DNA of 60,841 bases from CAZUXY01 sp964624235 (GTDB taxonomy: Bacteria; Spirochaetota; UBA4802; UBA5368). The stretch lies in assembly GCA_964624235.1 (NCBI GenBank), contig CAZUXY010000028.1, positions 1 through 60,841 of the forward strand, given 5' to 3'. The notes below the pieces were generated by a model. That model saw only the letters and a list, made by a program, of their open reading frames with translations. It had not been told where the DNA came from and did not search any database. Shown here one piece after another: positions 8,033 to 16,354 of this stretch (the stretch's first letter is position 1; each line of letters begins with the position of its first letter). The translations under genes and the position numbers were made by a program.

Positions 8033-8497
8033 ATGGAAAAAACCACTGAAAAAGCACAAGGATCTCTACAGATCGTGTGTTTTAAGATCGGCAAAGAGGA
8101 GTATGGACTGGATATCCTGAGAGTGCAGGAAATTTTAAAAATGCCCAAGGTAACCCTCCTTCCCAAATCGGCTGAGTTTATAATGGGGGTGATAGATCTG
8201 CGCGGTAAGGTAATACCCATTATCGATTTAAGCAGGCGCTTCAGGATAGAGGACACCGCAGCGACTGGAAATAAAAGGGCGATAGTGGTCGATATACGCA
8301 ATAAAAAAGTAGGTCTCGCCATCGACTCGGTGAGTCATGTGATAAAAGTTGATACGAAGGACATAGAACCTCCCCCACCCATAGTAAAAGGTATTTCGGG
8401 ACGTTATGTTGTCGGTATTGCAAAGCTGGAAAACAGTTTTGTCGTTGTGCTCGATATCGATCAGATTTTTCTGGCAGATGAACTAAGCTCCTTCTGA
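8033..8497 (+). CDS. cheW: Chemotaxis coupling protein CheW
   Basis: 154 residues, full length. CheW bridges chemoreceptors and the kinase CheA. It shows the typical VCFKIGKEEYGLDILRVQEILK start, the VTLLPKSAEFIMGVIDLRGKVIPIIDLSRRF core, and IDSVSHVIKV plus KGISGRYVVGIAKLE. ATG 8033 has AGGGGA six bases upstream. Its last 15 bases overlap the 3' end of convergent larC, so no terminator fits between them. Confidence 0.96.
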   Translation: MEKTTEKAQGSLQIVCFKIGKEEYGLDILRVQEILKMPKVTLLPKSAEFIMGVIDLRGKVIPIIDLSRRFRIEDTAATGNKRAIVVDIRNKKVGLAIDSVSHVIKVDTKDIEPPPPIVKGISGRYVVGIAKLENSFVVVLDIDQIFLADELSSF

Positions 8498-9655
8498 CCC
8501 TGTAAAGGCGTTTCTTGCCTTCCTGAATATCTCTTTAAGCGGATGACCGCTGTTCTCGGCGGTTTTCTTACAGTCATCGAATTCAGGCTGGACATTGACG
8601 GGATTCCCTTTATAGTATCCGGTTTTAATTCGAATACTGTTTCTGCCCAGATTCACCGTTGTGTATTCTCTCTGCAGTTTTTCCCTTGATACCTTGAAGT
8701 ATCTGATACCCAGACTGGTAGTCTCCCTGTAAATGGATTCCTTAATGGAATCGATAGCTTCCGAGGTCGCCAGGATGGTAATAAGGGAACCAGGTCTTCC
8801 TTTTTTCATTACTATCGGAGTAATGTACATATCTAGGGCACCCTTTTTGAAAACCTCCTCCATGAGATACGGGTAAATCTGGGGGTTCATATCGTCAATG
8901 TTCACTTCAATCTGATAGATTTCCTCCCGTGTGATATCGTCCTTTTCCACGAGCATTGCCCTGGTGTAGCTCGGGAAGGGATAGGGTCTGGTGCCGAAAC
9001 CGGTTCCGTTTTTCACCAGGGTAAATGATGGTTCGGCAGTAATCTGGGTACCCAGGGCGGTCAGGATGGCGGCGCCGGTCGGTGTTACAAGTTCCCCGCG
9101 GCGCTCCGTGTAACGCACCCTGAATCCCCTGGTCAACTCAACCACCGCCGGTACGGGAACGGGAAGCTCTCCATGTTGTGACCGCACCGTACCCGTGCCG
9201 AAGCAGAACTCGGTAAAATAAATCTCTTTTACGCCGAGCATCTCCATAACGATACTGAAAGCGACAATATCCACAATGCTGTCTACCGCACCAGTCTCAT
9301 GAAAGTGCACCGTGTCGGGAACCTGATTGTGGACCCTGGCCTCGGCCTCTGCAAGCCGGGTAAATACATTCAGCGATGTTTCCTTTACGTAATAGGAAAG
9401 ACGGCTCTTGTTTATTATCGACCGTATGTCGTTAAGATTCCTTTCGCGGTCTTCCACAGTCGCGGTGATTCCGGCCGAGTACCCTGAAAGGCCATACCTG
9501 TTCGTCTTTTCGGGTGATATTCTCCACCCGGGGAGATCGAGTTTCTCCAGTTCCTCCGACAGCAGCCTGTGGTCGACCCCTAAATCCAGCATGGATCCGA
9601 CGATCATGTCGCCTGATACGCCGCACTGTATGTCGAATATGAGTGTAGTAATCAT
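8483..9655 (-). CDS. larC: Nickel-pincer cofactor nickel insertion protein LarC
   Basis: 390 residues in one uninterrupted frame. LarC is the CTP-dependent cyclometallase that inserts nickel into the pyridinium dithio-pincer cofactor of lactate racemase and relatives. The N-terminus IFDIQCGVSGDMIVGSML corresponds to the family's DxxxGxSGDM, and the middle has VHFHETGAVDSIVDI and TPTGAAIL. In Lactobacillus plantarum larC is split and joined by programmed frameshifting; here it is a single frame. It overlaps larB by ATGA. LarE, the sulfur-inserting partner, is not in this window. Confidence 0.92.
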   Translation of the reverse strand: MITTLIFDIQCGVSGDMIVGSMLDLGVDHRLLSEELEKLDLPGWRISPEKTNRYGLSGYSAGITATVEDRERNLNDIRSIINKSRLSYYVKETSLNVFTRLAEAEARVHNQVPDTVHFHETGAVDSIVDIVAFSIVMEMLGVKEIYFTEFCFGTGTVRSQHGELPVPVPAVVELTRGFRVRYTERRGELVTPTGAAILTALGTQITAEPSFTLVKNGTGFGTRPYPFPSYTRAMLVEKDDITREEIYQIEVNIDDMNPQIYPYLMEEVFKKGALDMYITPIVMKKGRPGSLITILATSEAIDSIKESIYRETTSLGIRYFKVSREKLQREYTTVNLGRNSIRIKTGYYKGNPVNVQPEFDDCKKTAENSGHPLKEIFRKARNAFTGSEGA

Positions 9656-10422
9656 TGCGTGGTGTAGATTTTTTCAGCGGTTTTAAGGATCCTGTATGCC
9701 AGAAATGCCGCGCCGAATCCGTTGTCAATGTTCATGACCGCGATCCCGGGAACGCATGAGTTCAGCATTGAAAGCAGGGGAGTCAGACCGTTGAAAGAGG
9801 TTCCGTATCCGGATGAGCCGGGCACTGCAATGACAGGGCACTGGACTATCCCGGCGACAACCGACGGCAGTGCGCCCTCCATTCCGGCAACGACGATCAC
9901 CGCCGAAGATGCGCTCAACTGTTCCTGATAATGCATTACCCTGTGTATACCGGCGACTCCAAGGTCATGAATTCTTGTCATGTTCAATCCGAGCATCAAT
10001 CCGGTTTCGTAAGCTTCTTCGGCGACGGGAATGTCAGAGGTGCCTGCGGTAATCACGGATATCGCCCCTTTGAGCGGAGAAATCTCGCTGTTGATGAACG
10101 AAATCGTGCCGGCGGTCTTATTGAACCTGGAAGAGGGATGATCCTTTTTTATTACGGTAAAATGATTTTCTCCGGCTCTGGTTGCCAGGAGATTGGATCC
10201 GCGCCGTATGATCTTTTCGGCGATGGAAGACACCTGCTCGGGTGTTTTCCCCTGGCAGAAGATCACCTCGGGGAATCCCCACCGGATTTCCCGGTGATGG
10301 TCGATCTTTGCGAAATCAATATCTTCAAAAGGGAGTTTGGAAAGGTACTCGATCAGTTCCGCCTCAGGGAGTGAGTCTTCCCTGTATTGTCTAAGCAGTT
10401 CCTTTATTCTGGTTATGGACAT
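9652..10422 (-). CDS. larB: Nickel-pincer cofactor biosynthesis carboxylase/hydrolase LarB
   Basis: 256 residues. LarB carboxylates the nicotinic acid adenine dinucleotide pyridinium ring and hydrolyses the phosphoanhydride, giving the precursor of the nickel-pincer cofactor. The C-terminal half is PurE-like (TAGTSDIPVAEEAYETGLMLG, GMEGALPSVVAGIV). It keeps the Cys of LNSCVPGIAVMNIDNGFGA, matching the cysteine that forms the covalent substrate adduct in LarB. It starts two bases after the upstream gene and overlaps larC by four, so the three genes form one unit. Confidence 0.93.
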   Translation of the reverse strand: MSITRIKELLRQYREDSLPEAELIEYLSKLPFEDIDFAKIDHHREIRWGFPEVIFCQGKTPEQVSSIAEKIIRRGSNLLATRAGENHFTVIKKDHPSSRFNKTAGTISFINSEISPLKGAISVITAGTSDIPVAEEAYETGLMLGLNMTRIHDLGVAGIHRVMHYQEQLSASSAVIVVAGMEGALPSVVAGIVQCPVIAVPGSSGYGTSFNGLTPLLSMLNSCVPGIAVMNIDNGFGAAFLAYRILKTAEKIYTTQ

Positions 10423-10423
10423 A

Positions 10424-11623
10424 TTAATAGGCGGCGATCAAAATGGTTTCAATTTCATCCCTGGAAAGCTGACGCGGCGCGTTCTGTATGAAGGGATACC
10501 CCATGGCGATGTCGGCTATTCTTGAGAAATCCGTCTTGGTGATATCAAACTGTGACAAACGCTGGGGCATGTCAATTTCTATTTCAAGCTTCCTCACTCC
10601 TTCAACCGCCTTGATGGCCGCCTCGATGACAGTAATCTCCTTTACGTCCTCGTCCATTACTTTCGACATCTGAACGTATTTTCCCGGGGAAGTGGTGAGA
10701 TTATACTCCATGATATGCGGCAGGATTACCCCCATGAGTTTATTGATGGGCTCGCTTAGTCTGGTCGATAGCGCCAGTGCCACGGCAAGGGAGATGGAAA
10801 GATTTGAAACCGTGAAGGCGATACCGCTCATCAGGGACGCCATTGAAAGCTGGGTACGTGCATTCTGGTTGTGAGGTTCCCTGTATACCAGGGGGAGATT
10901 TTTAAAGATCAGATCTATTGCCCTCAGCGCATAGGCGTTGATGAGGCCGTTTGCCCCCTTTGAGATGACCGATTCCGTCGCTATCGCAAGCGAACTCACG
11001 CCGCTGTTGGTCGTGGTTTCATCATCCAGGTTCAGGGTAATCATGGGGTCTATGATAGTGATTTTGGGGAAAAGATGACGGTGCGTGTAAATTTTTTTTA
11101 TGGGTTCCTGAAGATCGCGCAAATAAAGCAGTGGCAGTATCTCGAAGCCGGATAATGGATGGGTCGGCAGGGTAACCAGCGGTATGGGTGGAGCGATTGA
11201 GGGATTCTCAAAAAGGTCTTCACAGAAAAGATAGTTGTTTGCGAGGACCGAGACCGCTTTTGCGGCGTTCATCGAGTTGATGCCGCCGAAACCCAGTATT
11301 ACGTCACAGTGCGATTTCTTGGCGAAGTAGGTCGCTGAATCGATATATTCAGTGTTTGGAACTTCACCTATCTCGTCATATATGAGGAAACCGAGCTTTG
11401 AGGAGTTGATGCTGCTGGAGATGATTTCGAGCGTTTCGCCGAATTTTTCCAGATCACTGGTTGTGGTTATCAGGAGTACTCTGGAACCCAGATTTTTCAG
11501 GATTGCCCCGGAATCGGAAAGTATACCCTGTTTAAAAAAAATCTCTGTTGGAAGATAGAAATCAGAAACCGTGCCGCCTTTCAAGATCATCCTCGCCGAT
11601 ATGGAGATAAAAAAAGCGGACAT
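10424..11623 (-). CDS. Degenerate iron-containing alcohol dehydrogenase homologue, metal site lost
   Basis: 399 residues from ATG 11623, behind GGAG seven bases upstream; a shorter start at 11590 is possible. The fold is clear (FYLPTEIFFKQGIL, GFGGINSMNAAKAV, GVILPHIMEYN), but an ungapped comparison with E. coli FucO replaces all four iron ligands: Asp196 by Ser210, His200 by Ile214, His263 by Leu279 and His277 by Ile293; His267 becomes Leu283. The GGGS motif is GGIN. It cannot bind iron in the usual way, so ordinary dehydrogenase activity is unlikely. It sits directly before larB-larC, suggesting a role tied to the nickel-pincer pathway or its client enzyme; that link is inference. Confidence 0.85.
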   Translation of the reverse strand: MSAFFISISARMILKGGTVSDFYLPTEIFFKQGILSDSGAILKNLGSRVLLITTTSDLEKFGETLEIISSSINSSKLGFLIYDEIGEVPNTEYIDSATYFAKKSHCDVILGFGGINSMNAAKAVSVLANNYLFCEDLFENPSIAPPIPLVTLPTHPLSGFEILPLLYLRDLQEPIKKIYTHRHLFPKITIIDPMITLNLDDETTTNSGVSSLAIATESVISKGANGLINAYALRAIDLIFKNLPLVYREPHNQNARTQLSMASLMSGIAFTVSNLSISLAVALALSTRLSEPINKLMGVILPHIMEYNLTTSPGKYVQMSKVMDEDVKEITVIEAAIKAVEGVRKLEIEIDMPQRLSQFDITKTDFSRIADIAMGYPFIQNAPRQLSRDEIETILIAAY

Positions 11624-11641
11624 TTGTAATCTCCGCTTTTT
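11609..11641 (-). terminator. flgM terminator that overlaps the next gene's ribosome site
   Basis: On the minus strand the arms AAAAAGCGGA and TCCGCTTTTT (11641-11632 and 11620-11611) enclose an 11-base loop and run into seven Ts. It lies 32 bases past flgM. The start codon at 11623 and its GGAG site lie in the hairpin, so read-through transcripts could have that site hidden. Confidence 0.75.
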
Positions 11642-11673
11642 GTGTTCAAAACAGAAACCGGGTTTTTCAGCGC

Positions 11674-11970
11674 TTATTTCCTCAAAAGCTGCCGCGCAAT
11701 TTTATCGGCAACCATTTCCAGAACCTTGTCATCGGTGAATTTATCGTACGTTCCGTCCTGAATCCGGCTCTTTATCTCCTTTACCCTGTCCATCCTGATA
11801 TCAGGACTTTCTTTGACGATGTGCCCGTATTTAGCGGTCTCCGCCGCCTGTTTGGCCTCGGATGAAATATGGACTGAATCGGCTTTTTTAGATTCTTTGG
11901 CCTTTGAAACGGATTTGGCGTTCTTAGACTCTACTATATTGTTTATGTTGCCAATTTTATCTATTACCAT
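11674..11970 (-). CDS. flgM: Anti-sigma-28 factor FlgM
   Basis: 98 residues from ATG 11970, chosen because GAGGG lies eight bases before it; the longer frame to 12087 would include the promoter. FlgM holds the flagellar sigma factor FliA inactive until the hook-basal body is finished and then leaves through the flagellar export apparatus. The N-terminal part is low-complexity and Lys/Ser-rich, as expected of an unfolded export signal. The C-terminal sigma-binding part has VHISSEA, DIRMDRVKEIKSRIQDGTY and DKVLEMVADKIARQLL. It has its own promoter and terminator. Confidence 0.92.
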   Translation of the reverse strand: MVIDKIGNINNIVESKNAKSVSKAKESKKADSVHISSEAKQAAETAKYGHIVKESPDIRMDRVKEIKSRIQDGTYDKFTDDKVLEMVADKIARQLLRK

Positions 11971-12001
11971 ATTATCAACCCTCAGTGGTTTTCTAGTTAT
12001 A

Positions 12002-12028
12002 GTATCGGAAATTTCCGCCAAATCTTTA
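12002..12028 (-). promoter_or_regulatory. Sigma-28 (FliA-type) promoter of flgM
   Basis: Reading the minus strand, TAAAGATT (12028-12021), an 11-base spacer, then TCCGATAC (12009-12002). Compared with the FliA consensus TAAAGTTT-N11-GCCGATAA this is 13 of 16 with exact spacing. Transcription would begin about 25 bases before the flgM ATG. Late-class control of flgM by the factor it inhibits is a known flagellar feedback. Confidence 0.75.
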
Positions 12029-12132
12029 ATAAATATCGTTAAATTCGATGTAAATATAAGAAAAAACAGCCAGGTAATCAAGAACAATTTCTCATTTCAC
12101 CGTTCCAATAATGAGGCGCAAAACCGGCGGAA

Positions 12133-12843
12133 TTATGATTCTGGATCGTTTTTAGCGATGTCTTTCTCCCGAATATGGATTGCCAGGGTGAATTCACCCT
12201 TTTCAACGAGTGAATCCAGGTTTTTTATCACTTCGCTTACCGGCCCTGAGATATATTCCTCATGGATTTTACTCATTTCCCTGCCTATGATTATATCGGC
12301 ACCGGGGAAAACTTCATGTATGGTCAGTATTGTTTTTTTTATACGATAGGGTGATTCATACAGTACGATAATTCCTCCCGATCGGGACAGTTGCACCAGT
12401 TCCCTTTTCTTCTTCCCCTCCTTTTTACTGAGGAATCCGCCGAAATGGATGTTCTTTGAAGGAAAACCGCCAATGGACACGATGCTGGTCAGTGCCGAAG
12501 GGCCGGGCACCGGCAATATGCTGATATTCCTGTCGCGAGCGCCGCTTACCAGCCTGCTCCCCGGATCGGATACGCCTGGAGTTCCTGAGTCGGTGAGATA
12601 GGACACGCTTTTCCCTTCGAGCAGAAGGTCCACCGCTTCGGATATTTTTTTTTCGTCGGAATGGGCGTGCAATGATCGCACCGGCAGATCGATATTATAA
12701 TGGGACAACAGTTTTCGGGTTTGACGTGTATCTTCACAGTACACAATGTCCGTGTGGTCTCTGAGTACACGCAGTGCCCTCAACGTGATATCCTCCAGAT
12801 TACCGATGGGAGATGCGATGATATACAGCGTGCCGGCATCCAT
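12133..12843 (-). CDS. rsmI: 16S rRNA (cytidine-1402 2'-O)-methyltransferase RsmI
   Basis: 236 residues from ATG 12843; the frame extends to 12888 but that start lies inside dusB. RsmI belongs to the tetrapyrrole-methylase-fold SAM enzymes and methylates C1402 in the ribosomal decoding centre. It shows LYIIASPIGNLEDITLRAL, YCEDTRQTRKLL, YLTDSGTPGVSDPGSRL and PVPGPSALTS. The start falls two bases after the dusB stop, so the two RNA-modification genes are co-transcribed. Confidence 0.93.
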   Translation of the reverse strand: MDAGTLYIIASPIGNLEDITLRALRVLRDHTDIVYCEDTRQTRKLLSHYNIDLPVRSLHAHSDEKKISEAVDLLLEGKSVSYLTDSGTPGVSDPGSRLVSGARDRNISILPVPGPSALTSIVSIGGFPSKNIHFGGFLSKKEGKKKRELVQLSRSGGIIVLYESPYRIKKTILTIHEVFPGADIIIGREMSKIHEEYISGPVSEVIKNLDSLVEKGEFTLAIHIREKDIAKNDPES

Positions 12844-12847
12844 TATT

Positions 12848-13804
12848 TCACTGACCCATGGGGTGATTTTCGTGTGTTTCGTTTTCAAGGATGGAATCCA
12901 GCAGCTCCGTTACTTCATTATAGTCGGCGGTGACCATGATTTTACCCCTTATTACCGCGGCGTTTCGTATGCCGTGAATGTATTTCACCAGGTGTTTCCT
13001 CATCAATATGGTACCGTACTCACCGTAATAATCGCGCATGAGCCGCAGGTGCCGCTTAATCTGGGATATCATTTCGCCGGTGTCGGGAAAGACGCCGCTG
13101 AAAATCCAGGGGTTTCCTATGGCACCGCGTCCTATCATAACGGCGCTGCATCCTGATTCTTTAAGACGCGTACGGGCTTCATCAAAAGAACGTATATCGC
13201 CGTTGCCCACAACGGGAACCCTCGCCTGTTCAGCGATTTCCTTAATCGCGGTCCAGTCGGCGCTGTTTCCGTATTTCTGGGCCCTGGTTCTTCCATGAAC
13301 TGATATGAGCGCGATCCCAGTCCCTTCCAGGCATTTGACGGTCTCACGATAATTTTTGCTGTTTTCATCCCAGCCCAGACGTATTTTTGCAGAAACGGGG
13401 AGTGAGACCTTGTTGATGATAGCGGTTACTATTTTTTCCACCAGACCCAGGTCCCTGAGAAGGGACGCCCCCCCGCCGTTGGAGCATATTCTTTGGGCAC
13501 AGCACCCAAGGTTTATGTCTATCAGGTCGGGGGCCAGTTCCTCGATTCTCAGGGCCGCCTCGCCCATGACCTCCGGGTCCTTACCGAAAAGCTGAATCCC
13601 CACCGGACGTTCCTCGCCTGTGAAACGCGTCAGATCGAGGGTTTTAGCGCTGTTCCTGACAATCCCCTCGGCGCTGATTAGTTCGGTGAAAACCATAGCG
13701 GCACCGTGCGAGCGGGCCAGACGGCGATAGGGGGAGTCGGTGTAACCGGCGAGGGGTGCCAGCACCATATCGCCGTGAATTTCAAGGTCTTTGATTTTAA
13801 ACAT
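12848..13804 (-). CDS. dusB: tRNA-dihydrouridine synthase (DusB-like)
   Basis: 318 residues from ATG 13804, preceded by AGGGGAAG at good spacing; a frame to 13846 adds 14 residues of no family character. The FMN enzyme reduces specific uridines in tRNA with NADPH. Motifs: MVLAPLAGYTDSPYR, VGIQLFGKDPEVM, ISVHGRTRAQ, VVGNGDIRSFDEA and MIGRGAIGNPWIF. The catalytic cysteine is in DINLGCCAQRI, where most family members have GCP; the Cys remains but the Pro is Cys. The exact Dus subtype (B versus another) is uncertain. Confidence 0.88.
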   Translation of the reverse strand: MFKIKDLEIHGDMVLAPLAGYTDSPYRRLARSHGAAMVFTELISAEGIVRNSAKTLDLTRFTGEERPVGIQLFGKDPEVMGEAALRIEELAPDLIDINLGCCAQRICSNGGGASLLRDLGLVEKIVTAIINKVSLPVSAKIRLGWDENSKNYRETVKCLEGTGIALISVHGRTRAQKYGNSADWTAIKEIAEQARVPVVGNGDIRSFDEARTRLKESGCSAVMIGRGAIGNPWIFSGVFPDTGEMISQIKRHLRLMRDYYGEYGTILMRKHLVKYIHGIRNAAVIRGKIMVTADYNEVTELLDSILENETHENHPMGQ

Positions 13805-14172
13805 CTGTCGCGCTTCCCCTGCGGCGCAGGAACGGGCTGTCGTCATCGTATGAATTCCGAGAATCTTTTGTGGTCCAACTGATGCGTACGGTGATTTGTC
13901 GCCGTTGCAAAGATTACATAAACAGTGTGCCGTAATCCATCCGGGCAGACTCCATTACTTTCAGATACAATCGGGGAACAGTCACGTCAATTCAATTTTA
14001 ACACGGTACATGCCGGGTGTAACCTGTTTCAGGAATCATTTTCCCCGGGAGGGTAAGTAATGATTAACGACCGCATTATATGGAAACAAAAAACAAAGAA
14101 TGTTCTTGAAAATATCAATGCATATTGATAACAACAGGTTACGCGATGTACTTTATTTTAAGGAGGCGTAAA
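13805..14172. other. Intergenic region between divergent dusB and the nucleotidase gene
   Basis: 368 bases with no supportable gene. It should hold promoters in both directions, though none is convincing by eye. An inverted repeat TATCAAT-GCAT-ATTGATA at 14113-14130 could be a regulator site for the plus-strand gene 43 bases downstream. The ribosome site AAGGAGG lies just before ATG 14173. Confidence 0.4.
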
Positions 14173-16137
14173 ATGTGGTGGAGGACTTTCAGAAAGAAAG
14201 GCACCGGTGTACTTGTATTTTCCCTCCTGCTGATGATGCATGCTATTGCTCTTCCTGCGCAGGAAAAACGCCTGACCATAATCCATACCAATGATCTGCA
14301 CTCTCATTTTATTCCGTTTTCACCGGAGATAGATTTTACGCCGCAGAAAACCGGTGATGACCTCACCATAGGAGGGTTTGCACGTATTGCCACGGTCATC
14401 GCGCGTGAAAAAGCGGCGCGGAAAAATCCCGTTCTCGTAATGGATGCGGGTGACTTCACTATGGGCAGCCTTTTTCATATGCGTGCCCGGGAGGAATCCT
14501 TTGAACTGCGCCTCATGAAAACCATGGGTTACGACGTGGTGACACTGGGGAACCACGAATTCGATCTTATGCCCGGCGGACTCGCCCGTATACTCAACAG
14601 TGCCCGAAGGCTCGGCGGTGCCCCGGATATAGTATCTTCAAACATGCAGTTCAGCCGTGAAAGCGATGAGGACGATGCGCTGGAAAAAGCGGTACGGCAG
14701 GGACTGGTAAAACCATACATCATTAAAAAAGTTGAGGGTCTGCGCATAGGTATCTTCGGCCTGCTGGGCACGAACGCGGCCGAGGTCGCCCCTTTTGCCT
14801 CTCCCGTGAAATTCAGGGACATGTACGATACGGCCCGGGAGATGGTACGTCAGTTACGGGAAAAAGAAAAAGCTGATCTGGTAATTTGCATCTCTCACTC
14901 CGGATTGTTTCAGGGTGCCGCTTCTGAGGATGAGGTCCTGGCTGAGAAGGTAAAGGGTATCGACATCATCATAAGCGGACATACTCATACAAATCTAAAA
15001 AAACCCCTGCAGAAAAACGGCGCCATTATAGTACAGGCGTATGAATACGGCAAGTTGGTCGGCGTACTTGATGTGATCGTTCAGGGGGGCAGTCCCAAGG
15101 TTTCAGGATACCGGCAGATTGCCGTGGATGACTCCATCCCCTCCGACCCCCGCATTCAGCGGGAAATAGAAACTTTTATAGCCGGTATCAATAAGAACGT
15201 ACTGGCGCCCCATAATCTGCGTTATTTCCAGAATATCGCTGAAACGGGATTTGACATGGTGATGCGGGAAGATGAAACCACACTCGGCAACATGATCACC
15301 GATTCGATCCGATGGTATGTGAACAAACACGATTATGACCCCGCCGATCCCGTTACGAAGGTGGTCATGGCGGTAGAATCCAACGGGGTCATCCGCGACA
15401 ATCTTTTAAAAGGAAAAACCGGAAAGATCGCGGTTGCCGACGTCTTCAGAACTATCCCCCTGGGTATCGGTATGGATGGCACCATGGCATACCCGCTGAT
15501 TACTTTTTATATTTACGGTGCGGAAATCAAGAAAGCGCTCGAAATCCTCACGAGTATATATCCCCTCAAAGGGAGCGATTATTTTCTGCAGATTTCCGGC
15601 ATCAAATTCACCTATAATCCGTACCGCGCTATTTTTGACAGGGTTACGGAGATCCGGATCGGTGATGAAAAAGAAGGATACCGTCCCCTGGATTATTCTT
15701 CTTCCAACAAAACCCTTTACCGGGTAGCGGCGAATATTTACAACGCTACTTTTCTAAAGGTGGTGGGTAATTTCACGTATAAAATTCTTACCATAGTGCC
15801 CAAAGACCGTCACGGGAGGCCCGTTAAAGACCTTAAAAGCTGCAGGGTTGATGCGGATCGAAATAAAACCGGGATACAGGAACTAAAGGAATGGACCGGG
15901 GTCATGGAGTACCTTAAAAGCTTTAAAGACACTAACGGGAACGGTCTGGCTGATATCCCTGCCGGCTATAGCAGGTTGCAGGGAAGGATCGTCAGGAAAG
16001 CTTCTCTGAGTCCCTTTTCACTGCTGGTGCGGCCTTCCATGCCCACATGGGTTGTACTGGGAGTTATACTCCTGCTGTTACTTGTTATTACCGGTGCAGT
16101 CCGCCTCGTGATGAAACGCCGCCGGCGGAAAAACTGA
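14173..16137 (+). CDS. Exported, membrane-anchored 5'-nucleotidase / UDP-sugar hydrolase family protein
   Basis: 654 residues from ATG 14173 (AAGGAGG upstream). A signal peptide (about 1-30, ending ALPAQ) precedes the calcineurin-like metallophosphatase domain with IHTNDLHSHF, MDAGDFTMG, LGNHEFDLM, ISHSGL and ISGHTHT, so both metal sites look complete. The C-terminal nucleotide-binding domain has TTLGNMITDSIRW and ESNGVIRDN. A final membrane helix (about 625-645) plus RRRR tail would anchor the enzyme to the inner membrane, facing the periplasm. It probably releases nucleosides and phosphate from nucleotides. A short DTNGNGLADIP motif near residue 590 resembles a calcium-binding loop. Confidence 0.88.
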   Translation: MWWRTFRKKGTGVLVFSLLLMMHAIALPAQEKRLTIIHTNDLHSHFIPFSPEIDFTPQKTGDDLTIGGFARIATVIAREKAARKNPVLVMDAGDFTMGSLFHMRAREESFELRLMKTMGYDVVTLGNHEFDLMPGGLARILNSARRLGGAPDIVSSNMQFSRESDEDDALEKAVRQGLVKPYIIKKVEGLRIGIFGLLGTNAAEVAPFASPVKFRDMYDTAREMVRQLREKEKADLVICISHSGLFQGAASEDEVLAEKVKGIDIIISGHTHTNLKKPLQKNGAIIVQAYEYGKLVGVLDVIVQGGSPKVSGYRQIAVDDSIPSDPRIQREIETFIAGINKNVLAPHNLRYFQNIAETGFDMVMREDETTLGNMITDSIRWYVNKHDYDPADPVTKVVMAVESNGVIRDNLLKGKTGKIAVADVFRTIPLGIGMDGTMAYPLITFYIYGAEIKKALEILTSIYPLKGSDYFLQISGIKFTYNPYRAIFDRVTEIRIGDEKEGYRPLDYSSSNKTLYRVAANIYNATFLKVVGNFTYKILTIVPKDRHGRPVKDLKSCRVDADRNKTGIQELKEWTGVMEYLKSFKDTNGNGLADIPAGYSRLQGRIVRKASLSPFSLLVRPSMPTWVVLGVILLLLLVITGAVRLVMKRRRRKN

Positions 16138-16354
16138 TACCAACAACAGCGAAAAACCAGTGACCGTGTGGATTCCCTTTGTACGTTGTTATCGGGAATT
16201 CACACGGGACACCTGAAAACATTTTAAAAAACCAGCATCTGCCCCGTATTAATTTAAACCGGTCACCGCGCCTGAACACCACCGGGAAAGAAGGTCTCCC
16301 GTGAGTGCAGGTATTGTACCGAAACCTATTCTCTTTTTACAGCAGGAACCAGCC

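Noticed and set aside
8483..8497. Possible error where cheW and larC overlap
   Set aside because: Both proteins have normal family C-termini, and 15-base overlaps of convergent genes are common in compact genomes.
11971..12087. Longer FlgM start
   Set aside because: The extension covers the sigma-28 promoter and encodes a hydrophobic stretch alien to FlgM; GAGGG supports ATG 11970.
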